A stretch of DNA of 64,000 nucleotides from Klebsiella pneumoniae (lineage in GTDB: Bacteria; Pseudomonadota; Gammaproteobacteria; Pseudomonadales; Pseudohongiellaceae). The stretch is taken from contig CAMDML010000002.1 in assembly GCA_945902215.1 (NCBI GenBank), positions 1-64,000 of the forward strand, given 5' to 3'. The position numbers were made by a program, and so were the translations under genes. Numbering within the stretch: the first letter of the stretch is position 1; every line of letters begins with the position of its first letter. Positions 54,200-63,876 of this stretch are shown here, in pieces. Below the pieces are notes generated by a model. The model worked only from the letters and a program-made list of their open reading frames with translations, searched no databases and was not told where the DNA came from.

Positions 54200-55858
54200 A
54201 TGTATTGCTACGATTCATACGACAGACAGATGCAGCAGGAACGCATCGAGCAATTCCGCGACCAGACTCGCCGCTTCTTGGCAGGTGAATTGGAAAACGC
54301 GCAGTTCCAGCCCTTGCGCCTGCAAAACGGTTTGTATGTGCAGCGGCTGGCTCCCATGCTGCGCGTGGCAGTACCGTACGGCTGTCTGTCGACCCGGCAG
54401 GTGCGCCAGCTCGCATATATCGCCCGCCATTTCGACAAGGGCTACGCGCATTTCTCCACGCGCCAGAACGTGCAGTTCAACTGGCCGCAGCTGCCGGAAG
54501 TGCCTGACATCCTCGCCGCGTTGCTCGAAGTCGACATGCACGCGAACCAAACCAGCGGCAACTGCATACGCAACACGACCACCGACCAGTTTGCCGGTGT
54601 GTCCCCTGACGAAATCGAAGACAGCAGGCCGTGGTGCGAAATCATCCGCCAGTGGTCAACCTTCCATCCCGAGTTCGCCCATCTGCCGCGCAAGTTCAAG
54701 ATTGCGGTATGCGGGACTGAACATGACCAAGCTGCCACCCAAGTGCATGACATCGGTCTATATATTGTGAAGAATTTTACCGGTGATGTCGGCTTCCAGG
54801 TGCTGGTAGGTGGTGGTCTTGGCCGTACGCCGGTTATCGGCTCTGTCATCCGTGAGTTTCTGCCCTGGCAGCACCTGCTGAGTTATCTCGACGCGATCCT
54901 GCGCATCTACAACCAGGAAGGCCGCCGCGACAACAAATACAAGGCGCGCATCAAGATCCTCGTCAAGGAACTCGGCGTTGAGGTGTTCCGCGCCAAGGTG
55001 GAAGCGGAATGGATGCACTGCAAGGACGGTCCGGCAACATTGACTCGCGCGGAATTCGAGCGTTGCAAGACCTTCTTCACCGAACCTGCATACGAAGCGC
55101 TGACGGACGTCAACACGGAGGTGGAGAACCTGCTCACCCGCGATGTACTGTTCGGTCAATGGCATGAACGCAACGTACACGCACACAAGAAACCTGGCTA
55201 CCGCATCGTCACGTTATGCCTGAAGGCAACCGGCTCCGCTCCCGGCGATCTCAGTGCAGAGCAGATGGATTTTGTCGCCGACCTGGCCGACCGTTACAGC
55301 TTCGGTGAACTGCGCGTGACCCACGAGCAGAACCTTGTGCTGACCGACGTCCGCCTCGCTGATCTTCCGACTTTGCACCAAGCCTTGAAGAGCGAAGACC
55401 TGGCAACCCCGTACAGGGGCCTCCTGAACGACATGATCAGCTGCCCTGGTGGCGACTTCTGCTCGCTGGCCAATGCCAAGTCGATCCCGATCGCGGAAGC
55501 AATTCAGCGCCGCTTTGACAATTTCGACAGACTCAAAAACATCGGCGAGATGACCTTGAACATTTCGGGGTGCATGAACGCCTGCGGCCATCATCATGTT
55601 GGCAATATCGGCATCCTCGGCGTGGACAAAAAAGGCGAAGAGTTTTACCAGATTGCACTCGGCGGCTCGGCCGACCGCCAGGCAGCGTTGGGCAAAGTGC
55701 TGGGCCCCTCGTTCGCACAAGATGAAATACCTGATGTGGTCGAAAAGATCATCGCGGTCTATCTGGGCAAGCGTGAAGGCAATGAACGTTTTATTGATAC
55801 CTACAACCGCATCGGGATTGATCCGTTCAAGGAGCAAGTCTATGCCAAGGCTGATTGA
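54200..55858 (+). CDS. cysI: Siroheme sulfite (nitrite/sulfite) reductase
   Basis: A 552-residue hemoprotein of the nitrite/sulfite reductase family, reducing sulfite to sulfide in assimilation. The siroheme/4Fe-4S ligands are CPGGDFC (Cys415, Cys421) and CMNAC (Cys458, Cys462). Two ferredoxin-like half-domains and the TRQNVQFNWP motif near residue 88 are present. This ferredoxin-type enzyme, as in Pseudomonas PA1838, replaces the CysJI flavoprotein system. DUF934 follows with a 17-base overlap. CysB in this window is a likely regulator, by inference. Confidence 0.94.
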   Translation: MYCYDSYDRQMQQERIEQFRDQTRRFLAGELENAQFQPLRLQNGLYVQRLAPMLRVAVPYGCLSTRQVRQLAYIARHFDKGYAHFSTRQNVQFNWPQLPEVPDILAALLEVDMHANQTSGNCIRNTTTDQFAGVSPDEIEDSRPWCEIIRQWSTFHPEFAHLPRKFKIAVCGTEHDQAATQVHDIGLYIVKNFTGDVGFQVLVGGGLGRTPVIGSVIREFLPWQHLLSYLDAILRIYNQEGRRDNKYKARIKILVKELGVEVFRAKVEAEWMHCKDGPATLTRAEFERCKTFFTEPAYEALTDVNTEVENLLTRDVLFGQWHERNVHAHKKPGYRIVTLCLKATGSAPGDLSAEQMDFVADLADRYSFGELRVTHEQNLVLTDVRLADLPTLHQALKSEDLATPYRGLLNDMISCPGGDFCSLANAKSIPIAEAIQRRFDNFDRLKNIGEMTLNISGCMNACGHHHVGNIGILGVDKKGEEFYQIALGGSADRQAALGKVLGPSFAQDEIPDVVEKIIAVYLGKREGNERFIDTYNRIGIDPFKEQVYAKAD

Positions 55859-56348
55859 CAGTAGTGGCAACACCAGTGCCAACCTCTGGCAGCTGTTGCC
55901 GCGAGGTACTGCACTCGAAGCCGCCTTGGCACATGAAGGCAGCCATCTGCTCGTGAATGCCGAGCTGTGGGTCTCGCACAAAACTGAGTTGTTGCAAAGC
56001 GGGAAACTGCTTGCTGTATGGCTTGACAGTGATCAGAGCGCAGTGCCAATTGCCGACACTCTGCCGCAACTGCCATTGATCGCCCTGAACTTCCCCGGCT
56101 TCATGGACGGCCGCTCGTATTCCACGGCCGTAGTTTTGCGCAAGCATCATGGGTACACGGGAGAACTACGGGCGATCGGGGATGTATTGCGAGATCAGCT
56201 GTTCTACATGAAACGTTGTGGTTTCACCTCATTTGATCTCAAGGACAGCGTGAAGCTGGAAGATGCACAACGCGCGTTCCACGATTTCAGCACCAGCTAC
56301 GCCAGCACCGTGGAAGAACCGCAGCCACTGTTTCGCCGCCGCGGTTAA
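55842..56348 (+). CDS. DUF934 protein partnering sulfite reductase
   Basis: A 168-residue DUF934-family protein, found almost always directly after this type of sulfite reductase, and probably an assembly or electron-transfer helper. Family patterns LPLIALNFPGFMDGRSYSTA and LRAIGDVLRDQLFYMKRCGF are present. The ATG at 55842 has GGAG 7 bases upstream and overlaps the reductase stop. Its exact role is unknown; the cysteine in MKRCGF is the only one in the chain. Confidence 0.9.
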   Translation: MPRLIDSSGNTSANLWQLLPRGTALEAALAHEGSHLLVNAELWVSHKTELLQSGKLLAVWLDSDQSAVPIADTLPQLPLIALNFPGFMDGRSYSTAVVLRKHHGYTGELRAIGDVLRDQLFYMKRCGFTSFDLKDSVKLEDAQRAFHDFSTSYASTVEEPQPLFRRRG

Positions 56349-56357
56349 CCACCAGCT

Positions 56358-57425
56358 TCAGGAGTAGAAGTTTTCTTTGTCGTTGCGATGCAGCAGCCGG
56401 TCGAAGGTCTTCTGCGCAGTTTTGCCCATTGCCCCTTCCAGCCATGATGACAACTTTTCGGCAAACTTGCGCTTGTGTTCCCACGACACCGCGTAGAGTT
56501 CGGCGTCCTTGCTTTGCTCGAGCAACCACTCATCGCTGGTGTCGATAGCGTCGATCAAACCATTCGCCAGCGCTTGCGTGCCAGTCCAGACTTCGCCTGT
56601 GGCTACTGTGGCAATATCCAGCGCAGGACGGAATTCGTGGATGAAGTCTTTAAACAGGGTGTGCATCTCATCCACGTCTTGCTGCACTTTCTCACGGTCC
56701 TTGTCGGTGTTCTCACCGAATGTGGTCAGTGTGCGCTTGTACTCACCGGCCGTGATCATTTCAAAATCGACCTTGTTGTCTTTAAGTAAACGGTGCACGT
56801 TCGGCAGTTGTACCAGCACCCCGATCGAACCGATGTAGGCAAAGGGCGCTGCCAGCAATTTGTTCGCGATGCAGGCCATCATGTAGCCGCCGCTGGCTGC
56901 CACCTTGTCCACGCAGATTGTCAGCGCCACCTTGTGTTTGCGCAGCCGTGCCAGTTGTGAGGCGGCGAGACCGTAGGCATGCACCATGCCCCCAGGGCTT
57001 TCCAGCCTCAGCAGCACTTCGTCCAGCTCAGGACGGACAACGCCTAATACGGCCGTGATCACATGGCGCAGTTCGTCCACCTGCGAGGCGTGGGTGTCGC
57101 CGTCGAAATCCAGTACATAGATGCGCTTCTTCTCGGGCACTGACACTGGATCTTTTGCCCGCGCTTTCCGCTCGCCCTTTTCCCGCTTCTTTTCTGCCTT
57201 GTGCTTGGCTTTCATGAAGTCAGGATCCAACACCTCATGGCGAATCTCGTCTTTCATGAAATCCATCTCATCATTGAGATTCAGAACATGAATAGTGCCC
57301 TTGTCCCTGCTGTCACCCTTGTGGCGCGCGGCATTGCTCAGGATTAGGATGAAGACGAACAGGACCGCGAGGGCCAAGGTGACGGTCTTGGCCAAAAACA
57401 GGCCGTACTCGGTGAGAAATTCCAC
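56358..57425 (-). CDS. sohB: SohB-type inner-membrane serine protease
   Basis: A 355-residue S49-family signal-peptide-peptidase-like protease. One N-terminal membrane helix (about 10-35) precedes a charged linker (KAKHKAEKKREKGERKARAK) and the protease domain. The nucleophile serine lies in CVDKVAASGGYMMA, with the general-base lysine region farther on. The start is GTG at 57425, with CGGAG 6-7 bases upstream, giving a length close to E. coli SohB (349). The longer frame adds 58 residues with no membrane logic. Confidence 0.92.
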   Translation of the reverse strand: MEFLTEYGLFLAKTVTLALAVLFVFILILSNAARHKGDSRDKGTIHVLNLNDEMDFMKDEIRHEVLDPDFMKAKHKAEKKREKGERKARAKDPVSVPEKKRIYVLDFDGDTHASQVDELRHVITAVLGVVRPELDEVLLRLESPGGMVHAYGLAASQLARLRKHKVALTICVDKVAASGGYMMACIANKLLAAPFAYIGSIGVLVQLPNVHRLLKDNKVDFEMITAGEYKRTLTTFGENTDKDREKVQQDVDEMHTLFKDFIHEFRPALDIATVATGEVWTGTQALANGLIDAIDTSDEWLLEQSKDAELYAVSWEHKRKFAEKLSSWLEGAMGKTAQKTFDRLLHRNDKENFYS

Positions 57426-57492
57426 AAGGGGCTCCGGAAAATGATGTGGCTTGATTGTGCCTGCAATCAGCGCAAATGAGAAGGCAACGTTA

Positions 57493-58215
57493 TTACGACG
57501 AAGGTGTTTCCTGAGCCATCCACAAGCACTTGTTATCGCTGCTTTTCTGGATTTGTTGCAGGCGTTTGGCGTGCGCGTCGCGCTCCTCGATAGTTGCACC
57601 GATGATGCGCAGCAGCGGACGCTTGCTGTTGATTTTTTCTACAACCGGTGATGCCACTGTCTGATCCTGGTTTTCGTAGCCCAGTACCAGCGAGGACTGG
57701 CCGCCGGTCATTAGCAGGTAAACGTCAGCGAGGATTTCCGCATCCTTCAGCGCACCATGCAATTCGCGCTGACTATTGTCGACTTCATAGCGTTTACAGA
57801 GTGCATCAAGATTGTTTTTCTGGCCGGGATGTTTCTTGCGCGCCATCGCGAGGGTGTCCAGCACTCCGCAATAATCGCTCATGCGTTTGTAGGATTTCTT
57901 TAGAACGACCAACTCATGGTCCAGAAAGGAGATGTCGAACGGCGCATTGTGAATGATCAATTCAGCGCCCGTCACAAATTCCAGGAAAGTGTCGACAATG
58001 GCACCGAATACGGGTTTGTCGCTGAGGAACTCGTTGGTGATGCCGTGCACTTCAAGCGCGCCGGCCTCCACTTCCCGTTCAGGATTCATATACAGGTGCA
58101 GATGCCGGCCGGTCAGTTTGCGATCAACCAACTCGACGCAGCCGAGCTCAATGACCTTGTGTCCCTGGGCGGGATCAAGGCCCGTGGTTTCTGTATCGAG
58201 AACAATTTGGCGCAT
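57493..58215 (-). CDS. dnaQ: DNA polymerase III epsilon subunit DnaQ
   Basis: A 240-residue proofreading 3'-5' exonuclease. Exo motifs: I VLDTETTGLDP (residues 5-15), II HNAPFDISFLDHEL (about 98-111) and III HGALKDAEILADVYL (about 162-176), with all DEDDh residues. The C-terminal tail that binds the alpha subunit is present. The ATG at 58215 gives the E. coli length (243). It neighbours rnhA as in E. coli, where the two genes are adjacent and divergent. Here both are on the minus strand. Confidence 0.96.
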   Translation of the reverse strand: MRQIVLDTETTGLDPAQGHKVIELGCVELVDRKLTGRHLHLYMNPEREVEAGALEVHGITNEFLSDKPVFGAIVDTFLEFVTGAELIIHNAPFDISFLDHELVVLKKSYKRMSDYCGVLDTLAMARKKHPGQKNNLDALCKRYEVDNSQRELHGALKDAEILADVYLLMTGGQSSLVLGYENQDQTVASPVVEKINSKRPLLRIIGATIEERDAHAKRLQQIQKSSDNKCLWMAQETPSS

Positions 58216-58237
58216 GCTTATTTCCAGTCTAATTTCA

Positions 58238-58672
58238 TTAGAGTTCGTCGATACCGCGATTGGCAAGTTGGTCAGCTGCATCGTTGCCAGCGTTCCCGCT
58301 ATGACCCTTGACCCATTGCCAGTCGATTGTATGGCGCGCTACTTCAGCATCCAGTGCCTGCCAGAGATCGAGATTTAACACCGGCTTTTTGGCGGCGGTC
58401 TTCCAGCCCCGGCTTTTCCAGTTGGGCATCCATTCGGTAATACCTTGCAGTACGTATTTTGAATCGCTGTAGAGTGTAATGTGACAGGGCCGCTTCAACG
58501 CTGTGAGCGCGCGAATGACGGCGGTCAGTTCCATCCGGTTGTTGGTGGTATGTGCCTCGCCGCCATGGAGGGTCTTGCGGGTCGTGCCGGAGTCGAGGAT
58601 GGCACCCCACCCCCCCGGACCCGGATTACCACGGCACGCGCCGTCTGTGTGTATCGTGACGTCAGCGGGCAT
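58238..58672 (-). CDS. rnhA: Ribonuclease HI
   Basis: A 144-residue RNase HI cleaving RNA in RNA-DNA hybrids. All four catalytic residues are present at the E. coli positions: Asp10 ([11 protein letters not shown]), Glu48 (RMELTAV), Asp70 (YSDSKYV) and Asp134 (NDAADQLA). Its ATG overlaps the methyltransferase stop by one base. Confidence 0.97.
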   Translation of the reverse strand: MPADVTIHTDGACRGNPGPGGWGAILDSGTTRKTLHGGEAHTTNNRMELTAVIRALTALKRPCHITLYSDSKYVLQGITEWMPNWKSRGWKTAAKKPVLNLDLWQALDAEVARHTIDWQWVKGHSGNAGNDAADQLANRGIDEL

Positions 58673-59502
58673 CAGGACATACTGTCTTCATTACTGGCTG
58701 CCACCCAGGCGTGCGACACCTGGCCAACTTTGTCGGGTACAGGCATGCCAAGACCATGCACTGGCAAGCTGCGCCATTTGGTTTGCACGGGGGTCAGTGG
58801 CAGCACTTGTTTGCGAGCGGAGATGGCATACATGCCCCCGGTTGGCCAGTTCAGATGTGCCGCCAGAGGGTCCAGCAAACCGGAATAACGAATCACACTT
58901 TCTGAATTTACCGGCAGTGCATACATCCCGTAGCGGATCTGTTCTACCTGGAAGTCGAGCAGCTTGAGCCAGTCGGTCAGGCGCAATGTGCCCAGCATGG
59001 ATGCATGCCAGGGCGCCTTGGGGATCTGAGGAAAAAAGGGGCCGCGCCGGAAGAATTGGAGATTGTTGCGCAAACCCCAACTGCTCAGCGGATTGAACCC
59101 CACAATAACAACGTGACCGCCGGCTATCAGCACGCGCGCAACTTCACGCAACAGTTGATGCTGGTGCGCAGAAAAGTCCAGTGCATGGTGCAGCAGCACC
59201 AGATCTACGGATTCACTCGCCAGCGGAATCGCTCCCACTGCAGCAACGGCGGTATGGCAGGAACCGGGAATCTGCCATGGACGAAACGAGAATTTATGCC
59301 CCATAGGACTCTTGTCGTGCAGCAACAGATCGGCACAGCCCAGTTGCAGCAGGTGATACCCGAAACGGCGAGCGAGCATCTGGTCAACCAGACCGCGTTC
59401 GGCTGTCAGCAGGCGCTGGCCCAGCGGCGAATCGAACCACGCCGTCATCTCGGCATAAGCCTCAGGTGTAAATGGCGTGTTGTGATCGCTGAAGTTTGGC
59501 AT
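58672..59502 (-). CDS. SAM-dependent methyltransferase of the YafS type
   Basis: A 276-residue class I methyltransferase-like protein. The SAM-binding loop is [13 protein letters not shown] (about 50-62), a degenerate GxG, and the later motifs are [13 protein letters not shown] and [19 protein letters not shown]. coli yafS lies between gloB and rnhA in the same way, so the name is by position and similarity. The substrate is unknown. The C-terminal part (about 235-276) is Pro- and Ser-rich without clear structure. Downstream genes are rnhA and dnaQ. Confidence 0.8.
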   Translation of the reverse strand: MPNFSDHNTPFTPEAYAEMTAWFDSPLGQRLLTAERGLVDQMLARRFGYHLLQLGCADLLLHDKSPMGHKFSFRPWQIPGSCHTAVAAVGAIPLASESVDLVLLHHALDFSAHQHQLLREVARVLIAGGHVVIVGFNPLSSWGLRNNLQFFRRGPFFPQIPKAPWHASMLGTLRLTDWLKLLDFQVEQIRYGMYALPVNSESVIRYSGLLDPLAAHLNWPTGGMYAISARKQVLPLTPVQTKWRSLPVHGLGMPVPDKVGQVSHAWVAASNEDSMS

Positions 59503-59615
59503 GAGCCGATGTTACCCTGCCCGCCTCAGGGCGGAAATGGCTTTCTGCGCCCTGCCCGATTGCCATGCGTCCTTGTGCTTGCGAAGATGACGCATCACTT
59601 CCGGGAGAACCCATC

Positions 59616-60401
59616 ATGTTGCAAATCGAGCCGGTCAAGGCTTTCGCCGACAATTACCTGTGGGTGTTCCACGAGGCCGGTGGCACCACTGCCTGCGCAG
59701 TCGATCCCGGCGCTGCCGGGCCTGTACTGGCCTATCTGGAACAAGCAAATCTTCAACTCAGCGCCATTCTGGTGACCCATCACCACGCCGATCACATCGG
59801 TGGCATCAACACTCTACTCCAGCATTTTCCTGTACCCGTGTATGGCCCTGGGACACCGAAAATCCCCCAGGTAACCCATCCGGTGGTGGAAGGCGATGTG
59901 GTACGTGTGCTGAATCATGATTTCCGTGTACTGACCGTACCAGGCCATACGCTGGAACACATCGCTTATACCAGCACTGGCAAAGCCACAGCCGAGGGCC
60001 CGGTCTTGTTTTGTGGTGACACCCTGTTCGCCGCTGGTTGCGGCCGCATGTTCGAAGGTACGCCGCCGGTGATGCACGCGTCCTTGCGGAAACTGGCCGC
60101 GCTGTCGCCTGATACCCAGGTGTTCTGCGCACACGAATATACGTTGAGCAATCTGCGCTTTGCCGCCGCTGTGATGCCGGACAATTCGGATGTGCAAGCG
60201 CGCATCCAGCATGAAAGCAGCAAGCGTGAACGCGATCAGCCCACTGTGCCCAGCAGCATTGGGCTTGAATTGCGCACTAACCCATTCATGCGTTGTGCTG
60301 AACCCCTGGTCATTGCCGCCGCGCAACGCCAGCAAGCTGGAAGTAACAGCGACCCAGCCACGATCTTTGGTATTTTGCGGCGTTGGAAAGACAGTTTCTG
60401 A
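59616..60401 (+). CDS. gloB: Hydroxyacylglutathione hydrolase (glyoxalase II)
   Basis: A 261-residue metallo-beta-lactamase-fold enzyme hydrolysing S-lactoylglutathione to lactate in methylglyoxal detoxification. The dinuclear site motif THHHADH (54-60) and the late FCAHEYTLSNLRFA are diagnostic. ATG at 59616 has GGGAG about 8 bases upstream. It diverges from the yafS-like gene and is convergent with the ABC transporter, with a 22-base gap. Confidence 0.95.
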   Translation: MLQIEPVKAFADNYLWVFHEAGGTTACAVDPGAAGPVLAYLEQANLQLSAILVTHHHADHIGGINTLLQHFPVPVYGPGTPKIPQVTHPVVEGDVVRVLNHDFRVLTVPGHTLEHIAYTSTGKATAEGPVLFCGDTLFAAGCGRMFEGTPPVMHASLRKLAALSPDTQVFCAHEYTLSNLRFAAAVMPDNSDVQARIQHESSKRERDQPTVPSSIGLELRTNPFMRCAEPLVIAAAQRQQAGSNSDPATIFGILRRWKDSF

Positions 60402-60423
60402 ACTGCGGTTTCAGAACTGCGGC

Positions 60424-62013
60424 CTAAAGTCGCAGTGAGCGGCCCGGAATGGAGCTCAGCAAGGCCCGGGTGTAAGGCTGCTGCGGTGCGGTGAACAACT
60501 GGTGTGCGGTGCCGGTTTCGACGAGTTGCCCGTCCTTCATCACAACAATACGATCAGACAAGTAACGTACTACAGCCAGATCGTGCGATATGAACAGCAT
60601 CGTAAGATTGAAACGGGCAACGAGTTCAAGCAAGAGATCAAGAATCTGGGCCTGAATGGTCACATCCAGGGCCGATACCGGCTCATCAGCCACAATGAAT
60701 TCAGGTTTGGTACCGATCGCCCTGCCGATTGCAATGCGTTGGCGCTGGCCTCCGGAAAATTCGTGGGGATAGCGCAGCACACTGGTACGGGCCAACCCGA
60801 CTGAATCCATCAACCGGAAAACTTCGGCATCCAACCCCTTGCGGTCTACGACACTGTGTAGCAGCAGTGGTTCTGCAAGCGTATCGTACACTGTCATCCG
60901 TGGGTTCAGGCTTGAGTAGGGATCCTGGAAAATCATTTGCATGCGGCGGCGCAAGGGTTTCATCGCGGCGGCTGTCAGTCCAACCAATTCCTGCCCGTCG
61001 AAACCCATGCTGCCACTGGTGGGAGCCAGCAAGCGCAGAATGCAGCGGCCCAATGTCGATTTGCCGGAACCGGATTCACCCACTAGGCCAAGAATTTCGT
61101 GCTTGTGGATTTGCAGTGATACATCATCCACTGCTTTAACCGGAGCCTCGCCCCGGTTGCCGGGAAAATACATGGACAGGTTTGAAATTTCGATCAAAGG
61201 TTGTGGCGTACCGGCTGCCGGAGCTTTTTCCGTGTGGGGCACAGCTGCCAGCAGTTTGCGGGTGTAATCGTGCTGTGGCCGGCGGAAGATGTTATCGCGT
61301 GAGCCCTGTTCGACGAAGCGACCGTTCTGCATGACACACAGCGTATCGGCAATGTCAGCAACGACACTAAGATCGTGACTGATCAAGATCACGCCGATAT
61401 TTCGTCGCTCCTGCAGCTCCTTGATGAGCTTGAGGATCTGGGCCTGAACGGTGACATCCAGTGCAGTCGTGGGCTCATCGGCGATGATAATGCCGGGCTC
61501 AGTGACCAGTGCCATGGCAATGACAACACGCTGACGCATGCCACCGGAAAATTCAAAGGGCCACATCTGCATGCGGCGCGCTGCATTCTGGATGCCCACT
61601 TCTTCCAGCGTCTTGATGCCCTTCTGCCAGGCGTCATGGCGACTCATGCCAAAATGCAGCTGCAAGGGTTCGATCAGTTGCGCGCCAATGGTCAGATAGG
61701 GATTCAGCGAGGTCATCGGATCCTGAAAAATAATCGAAATGCCCTTGCCGCGCACCTTGCGCAATTCCGCTTCGCTCAGTGTGAGGAGATCACGGCCATC
61801 GAGCACAGCAGTCCCACCTTCGATACGACCCGGCGGTTTCGGGATCAACCCCAGCAGGCTGTAGCACGCCACGGACTTGCCGGAACCAGATTCACCAATA
61901 ATCGCCAGCGTCTTGCCGGCTTCGACTTTGAAGCTGATGCCGTCCACAGCCTTCACCACACCGTTACGGGTATGGAAGTGGACTTTCAGATCGTTGACTT
62001 CAAGCAGTGCCAT
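60424..62013 (-). CDS. Peptide ABC transporter fused ATPase (OppD-OppF type)
   Basis: A 529-residue protein made of two ABC ATPase domains, OppD-like (1-265) and OppF-like (275-529), each with Walker A (GESGSGKS), signature (FSGGMRQRV and FSGGQRQRI) and Walker B (IIADEPTTALD and IVADEPVSALD). The fused form resembles YejF. It is last in the minus-strand order SBP-permease-permease-ATPase. The ATG at 62013 gives the start MALLEVNDL; the upstream frame overlaps the permease gene. Confidence 0.93.
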   Translation of the reverse strand: MALLEVNDLKVHFHTRNGVVKAVDGISFKVEAGKTLAIIGESGSGKSVACYSLLGLIPKPPGRIEGGTAVLDGRDLLTLSEAELRKVRGKGISIIFQDPMTSLNPYLTIGAQLIEPLQLHFGMSRHDAWQKGIKTLEEVGIQNAARRMQMWPFEFSGGMRQRVVIAMALVTEPGIIIADEPTTALDVTVQAQILKLIKELQERRNIGVILISHDLSVVADIADTLCVMQNGRFVEQGSRDNIFRRPQHDYTRKLLAAVPHTEKAPAAGTPQPLIEISNLSMYFPGNRGEAPVKAVDDVSLQIHKHEILGLVGESGSGKSTLGRCILRLLAPTSGSMGFDGQELVGLTAAAMKPLRRRMQMIFQDPYSSLNPRMTVYDTLAEPLLLHSVVDRKGLDAEVFRLMDSVGLARTSVLRYPHEFSGGQRQRIAIGRAIGTKPEFIVADEPVSALDVTIQAQILDLLLELVARFNLTMLFISHDLAVVRYLSDRIVVMKDGQLVETGTAHQLFTAPQQPYTRALLSSIPGRSLRL

Positions 62014-62029
62014 TATTCTGTGCTCTTGC

Positions 62030-62920
62030 TCAATCCTTGGATGCGCGCACGTCAAGTGCATCGCGCAAGCCGTCGCCGAGGAAATTGAGTGCAAAAAGAG
62101 TAAGCGTCAACGCGAACCCAGGGAAAATCAGCAGCCAAGGATATTCTTCCATCGTCTCTACGCCCGATGAAATCAACAGGCCCCACGATGAAGCCGGTGG
62201 CTGTACGCCGAGACCAAGAAAGCTCAGAAACGCCTCCAGCAGCATGACGTTGGGAATCGTCAACGTGGTGTACACGATGACCGGACCGAGCGCATTCGGG
62301 ATCAGGTGTTTCCAGATGATGGCAGGCGGCCCGAGCCCGAGTGAAATTGCCGCTTCCACAAATTCCATTTGTCGCAGGCTTTGGATCTGGCCGCGTACGA
62401 TACGCGCCATTGTCAGCCACTCCACCGCACCGAGAGCCAGAAATAGCAGCAATAGATTGCGGCCAAACACGACCATGAGCAGGATGATGAAGATCATGAA
62501 CGGCAGTGCGTACAGGATGTCGACAAGCCGCATCATCGTATTGTCGATGCGACCGCCGGCATACCCGGCGATGGCGCCGTAGGTCACGCCGATAACAAGG
62601 GCGACGGCAGTGGCGGTGAATCCCACAGCCAGTGACATACGACCACCGTACAAGACGCGGGTCAGCAAGTCGCGCCCGAATGTATCAGTGCCAAACCAGT
62701 GCGCGACGGACGGAGGAGTTGCACCGAGTCGCAGATTTTGTGCTTCATATCCGTAAGGCGTCAGCCACGGCACGAGTAAACATAACACCAGTATAAGCAG
62801 CAGAAACACCAGGCCCGCCATCGCCAGCCGGTTCTTGCGCAAGCGCAGCCAAGCATCCTGCCAGAGCGATACACCCCGGGGCATGGTCTGCAATGCGAGG
62901 TCCGCCGTGCTCATCGTCAT
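62030..62920 (-). CDS. Peptide ABC transporter permease, OppC family
   Basis: A 296-residue permease with about six membrane helices and a binding-protein-dependent transport signature near EAAISLGLGPPAIIWKHLIPNAL (about 195-218). The N-terminal OppC-type helix region LRKNRLAMAGLVFLLLILVLCL is present. ATG at 62920 overlaps the OppB stop as ATGA; an ATG at 62914 is also possible and better spaced from a GGA. Partner of the next upstream permease. Confidence 0.92.
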   Translation of the reverse strand: MTMSTADLALQTMPRGVSLWQDAWLRLRKNRLAMAGLVFLLLILVLCLLVPWLTPYGYEAQNLRLGATPPSVAHWFGTDTFGRDLLTRVLYGGRMSLAVGFTATAVALVIGVTYGAIAGYAGGRIDNTMMRLVDILYALPFMIFIILLMVVFGRNLLLLFLALGAVEWLTMARIVRGQIQSLRQMEFVEAAISLGLGPPAIIWKHLIPNALGPVIVYTTLTIPNVMLLEAFLSFLGLGVQPPASSWGLLISSGVETMEEYPWLLIFPGFALTLTLFALNFLGDGLRDALDVRASKD

Positions 62921-63846
62921 TTCCGGAGCTGGTAGCGCAAGCGCGGGTTGAGCCATGTTGCTGCGATGTCGGATAGCAGGTTGAACAGCACGATCAGCAC
63001 TGCCAGGAACACCGTTGTGCCGAGGATCATCGTGTAGTCGCGACTGAAGGCGGCCTGCACGTAAAAACGCCCGAGTCCGGGAATCTGAAATATTGTTTCG
63101 ACGACAAAGGAACCACTGAGCAAGTGCGCGAAAGCCGGGCCAAGATAACTCACCACGGGCAGCAGGCCCCCACGCAACGCATGTTTTAGAATGACCACAT
63201 GTTCCGGCAGGCCCTTGGCGCGTGCCGTGCGCAAATAATCCTGCGAGAGTATTTCCAACATACCTGAGCGGCTCAATCGCGCGATATAACCCGCGTACAT
63301 CGCACCCAGTGTCAAGCTGGGCAGTATCTTGTCGCCTGGCGTGTCACCCCACCCTGATACTGGTAACCAACCGAGCCAGATGCCGAACACTAGCACCAGC
63401 AGCGGCCCCAGCAGGAAGGATGGCATACAGATGCCAACCATCGCTGCGCTCATCGGCAGGTAATCCTGCAGCGTATTGGGTTTGAGAGAAGCGATGACGC
63501 CCGCGGAGACACCCAGCACGACTGCCACCAGCAGCGCATAGAAGCCGAGTTCGGCCGTAATTGGCAGGCCATCAAAAATCAGTTCACCGACACTGCGGCC
63601 AGGATAGCGGAACGTGGGGCCGAAATCGCCGTGCGCGAGATCGGACAAGTAGGAGAAATACTGCTGCAACATCGGCTGGTCGAGTTTGTAACGTGCTTCG
63701 AGGGCCGCCTGTACCTGCGGCAAGACCGCTTTCTCGCTGGCGAAGGGGCCACCGGGTGCGGCACGGACGAGAAAGAAAGTCACGGTGATGACCGTCAGGA
63801 TAACGGGAATGGCTTGCAGGGTACGGAGCACAATGAAACGCCACAT
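62917..63846 (-). CDS. Peptide ABC transporter permease, OppB family
   Basis: A 309-residue permease with about six membrane helices. The DppB/OppB-type start (MWRFIVLRTLQAIPVILTVI) and the EAA-like motif YLRTARAKGLPEHVVILKHALRGGL (about 210-234) are typical. It is the first permease after the binding-protein gene at the window edge and overlaps oppC by 4 bases. The substrate, oligopeptide or other, cannot be told from sequence. Confidence 0.93.
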   Translation of the reverse strand: MWRFIVLRTLQAIPVILTVITVTFFLVRAAPGGPFASEKAVLPQVQAALEARYKLDQPMLQQYFSYLSDLAHGDFGPTFRYPGRSVGELIFDGLPITAELGFYALLVAVVLGVSAGVIASLKPNTLQDYLPMSAAMVGICMPSFLLGPLLVLVFGIWLGWLPVSGWGDTPGDKILPSLTLGAMYAGYIARLSRSGMLEILSQDYLRTARAKGLPEHVVILKHALRGGLLPVVSYLGPAFAHLLSGSFVVETIFQIPGLGRFYVQAAFSRDYTMILGTTVFLAVLIVLFNLLSDIAATWLNPRLRYQLRK

Positions 63847-63876
63847 CGTCGGGACTACCTCTTGAACGACCTCTTC

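Noticed and set aside
60398-60420. Short direct repeat (gaactgcgg) after gloB as a terminator
   Set aside because: The copies are direct, not inverted, and no T-tract follows.
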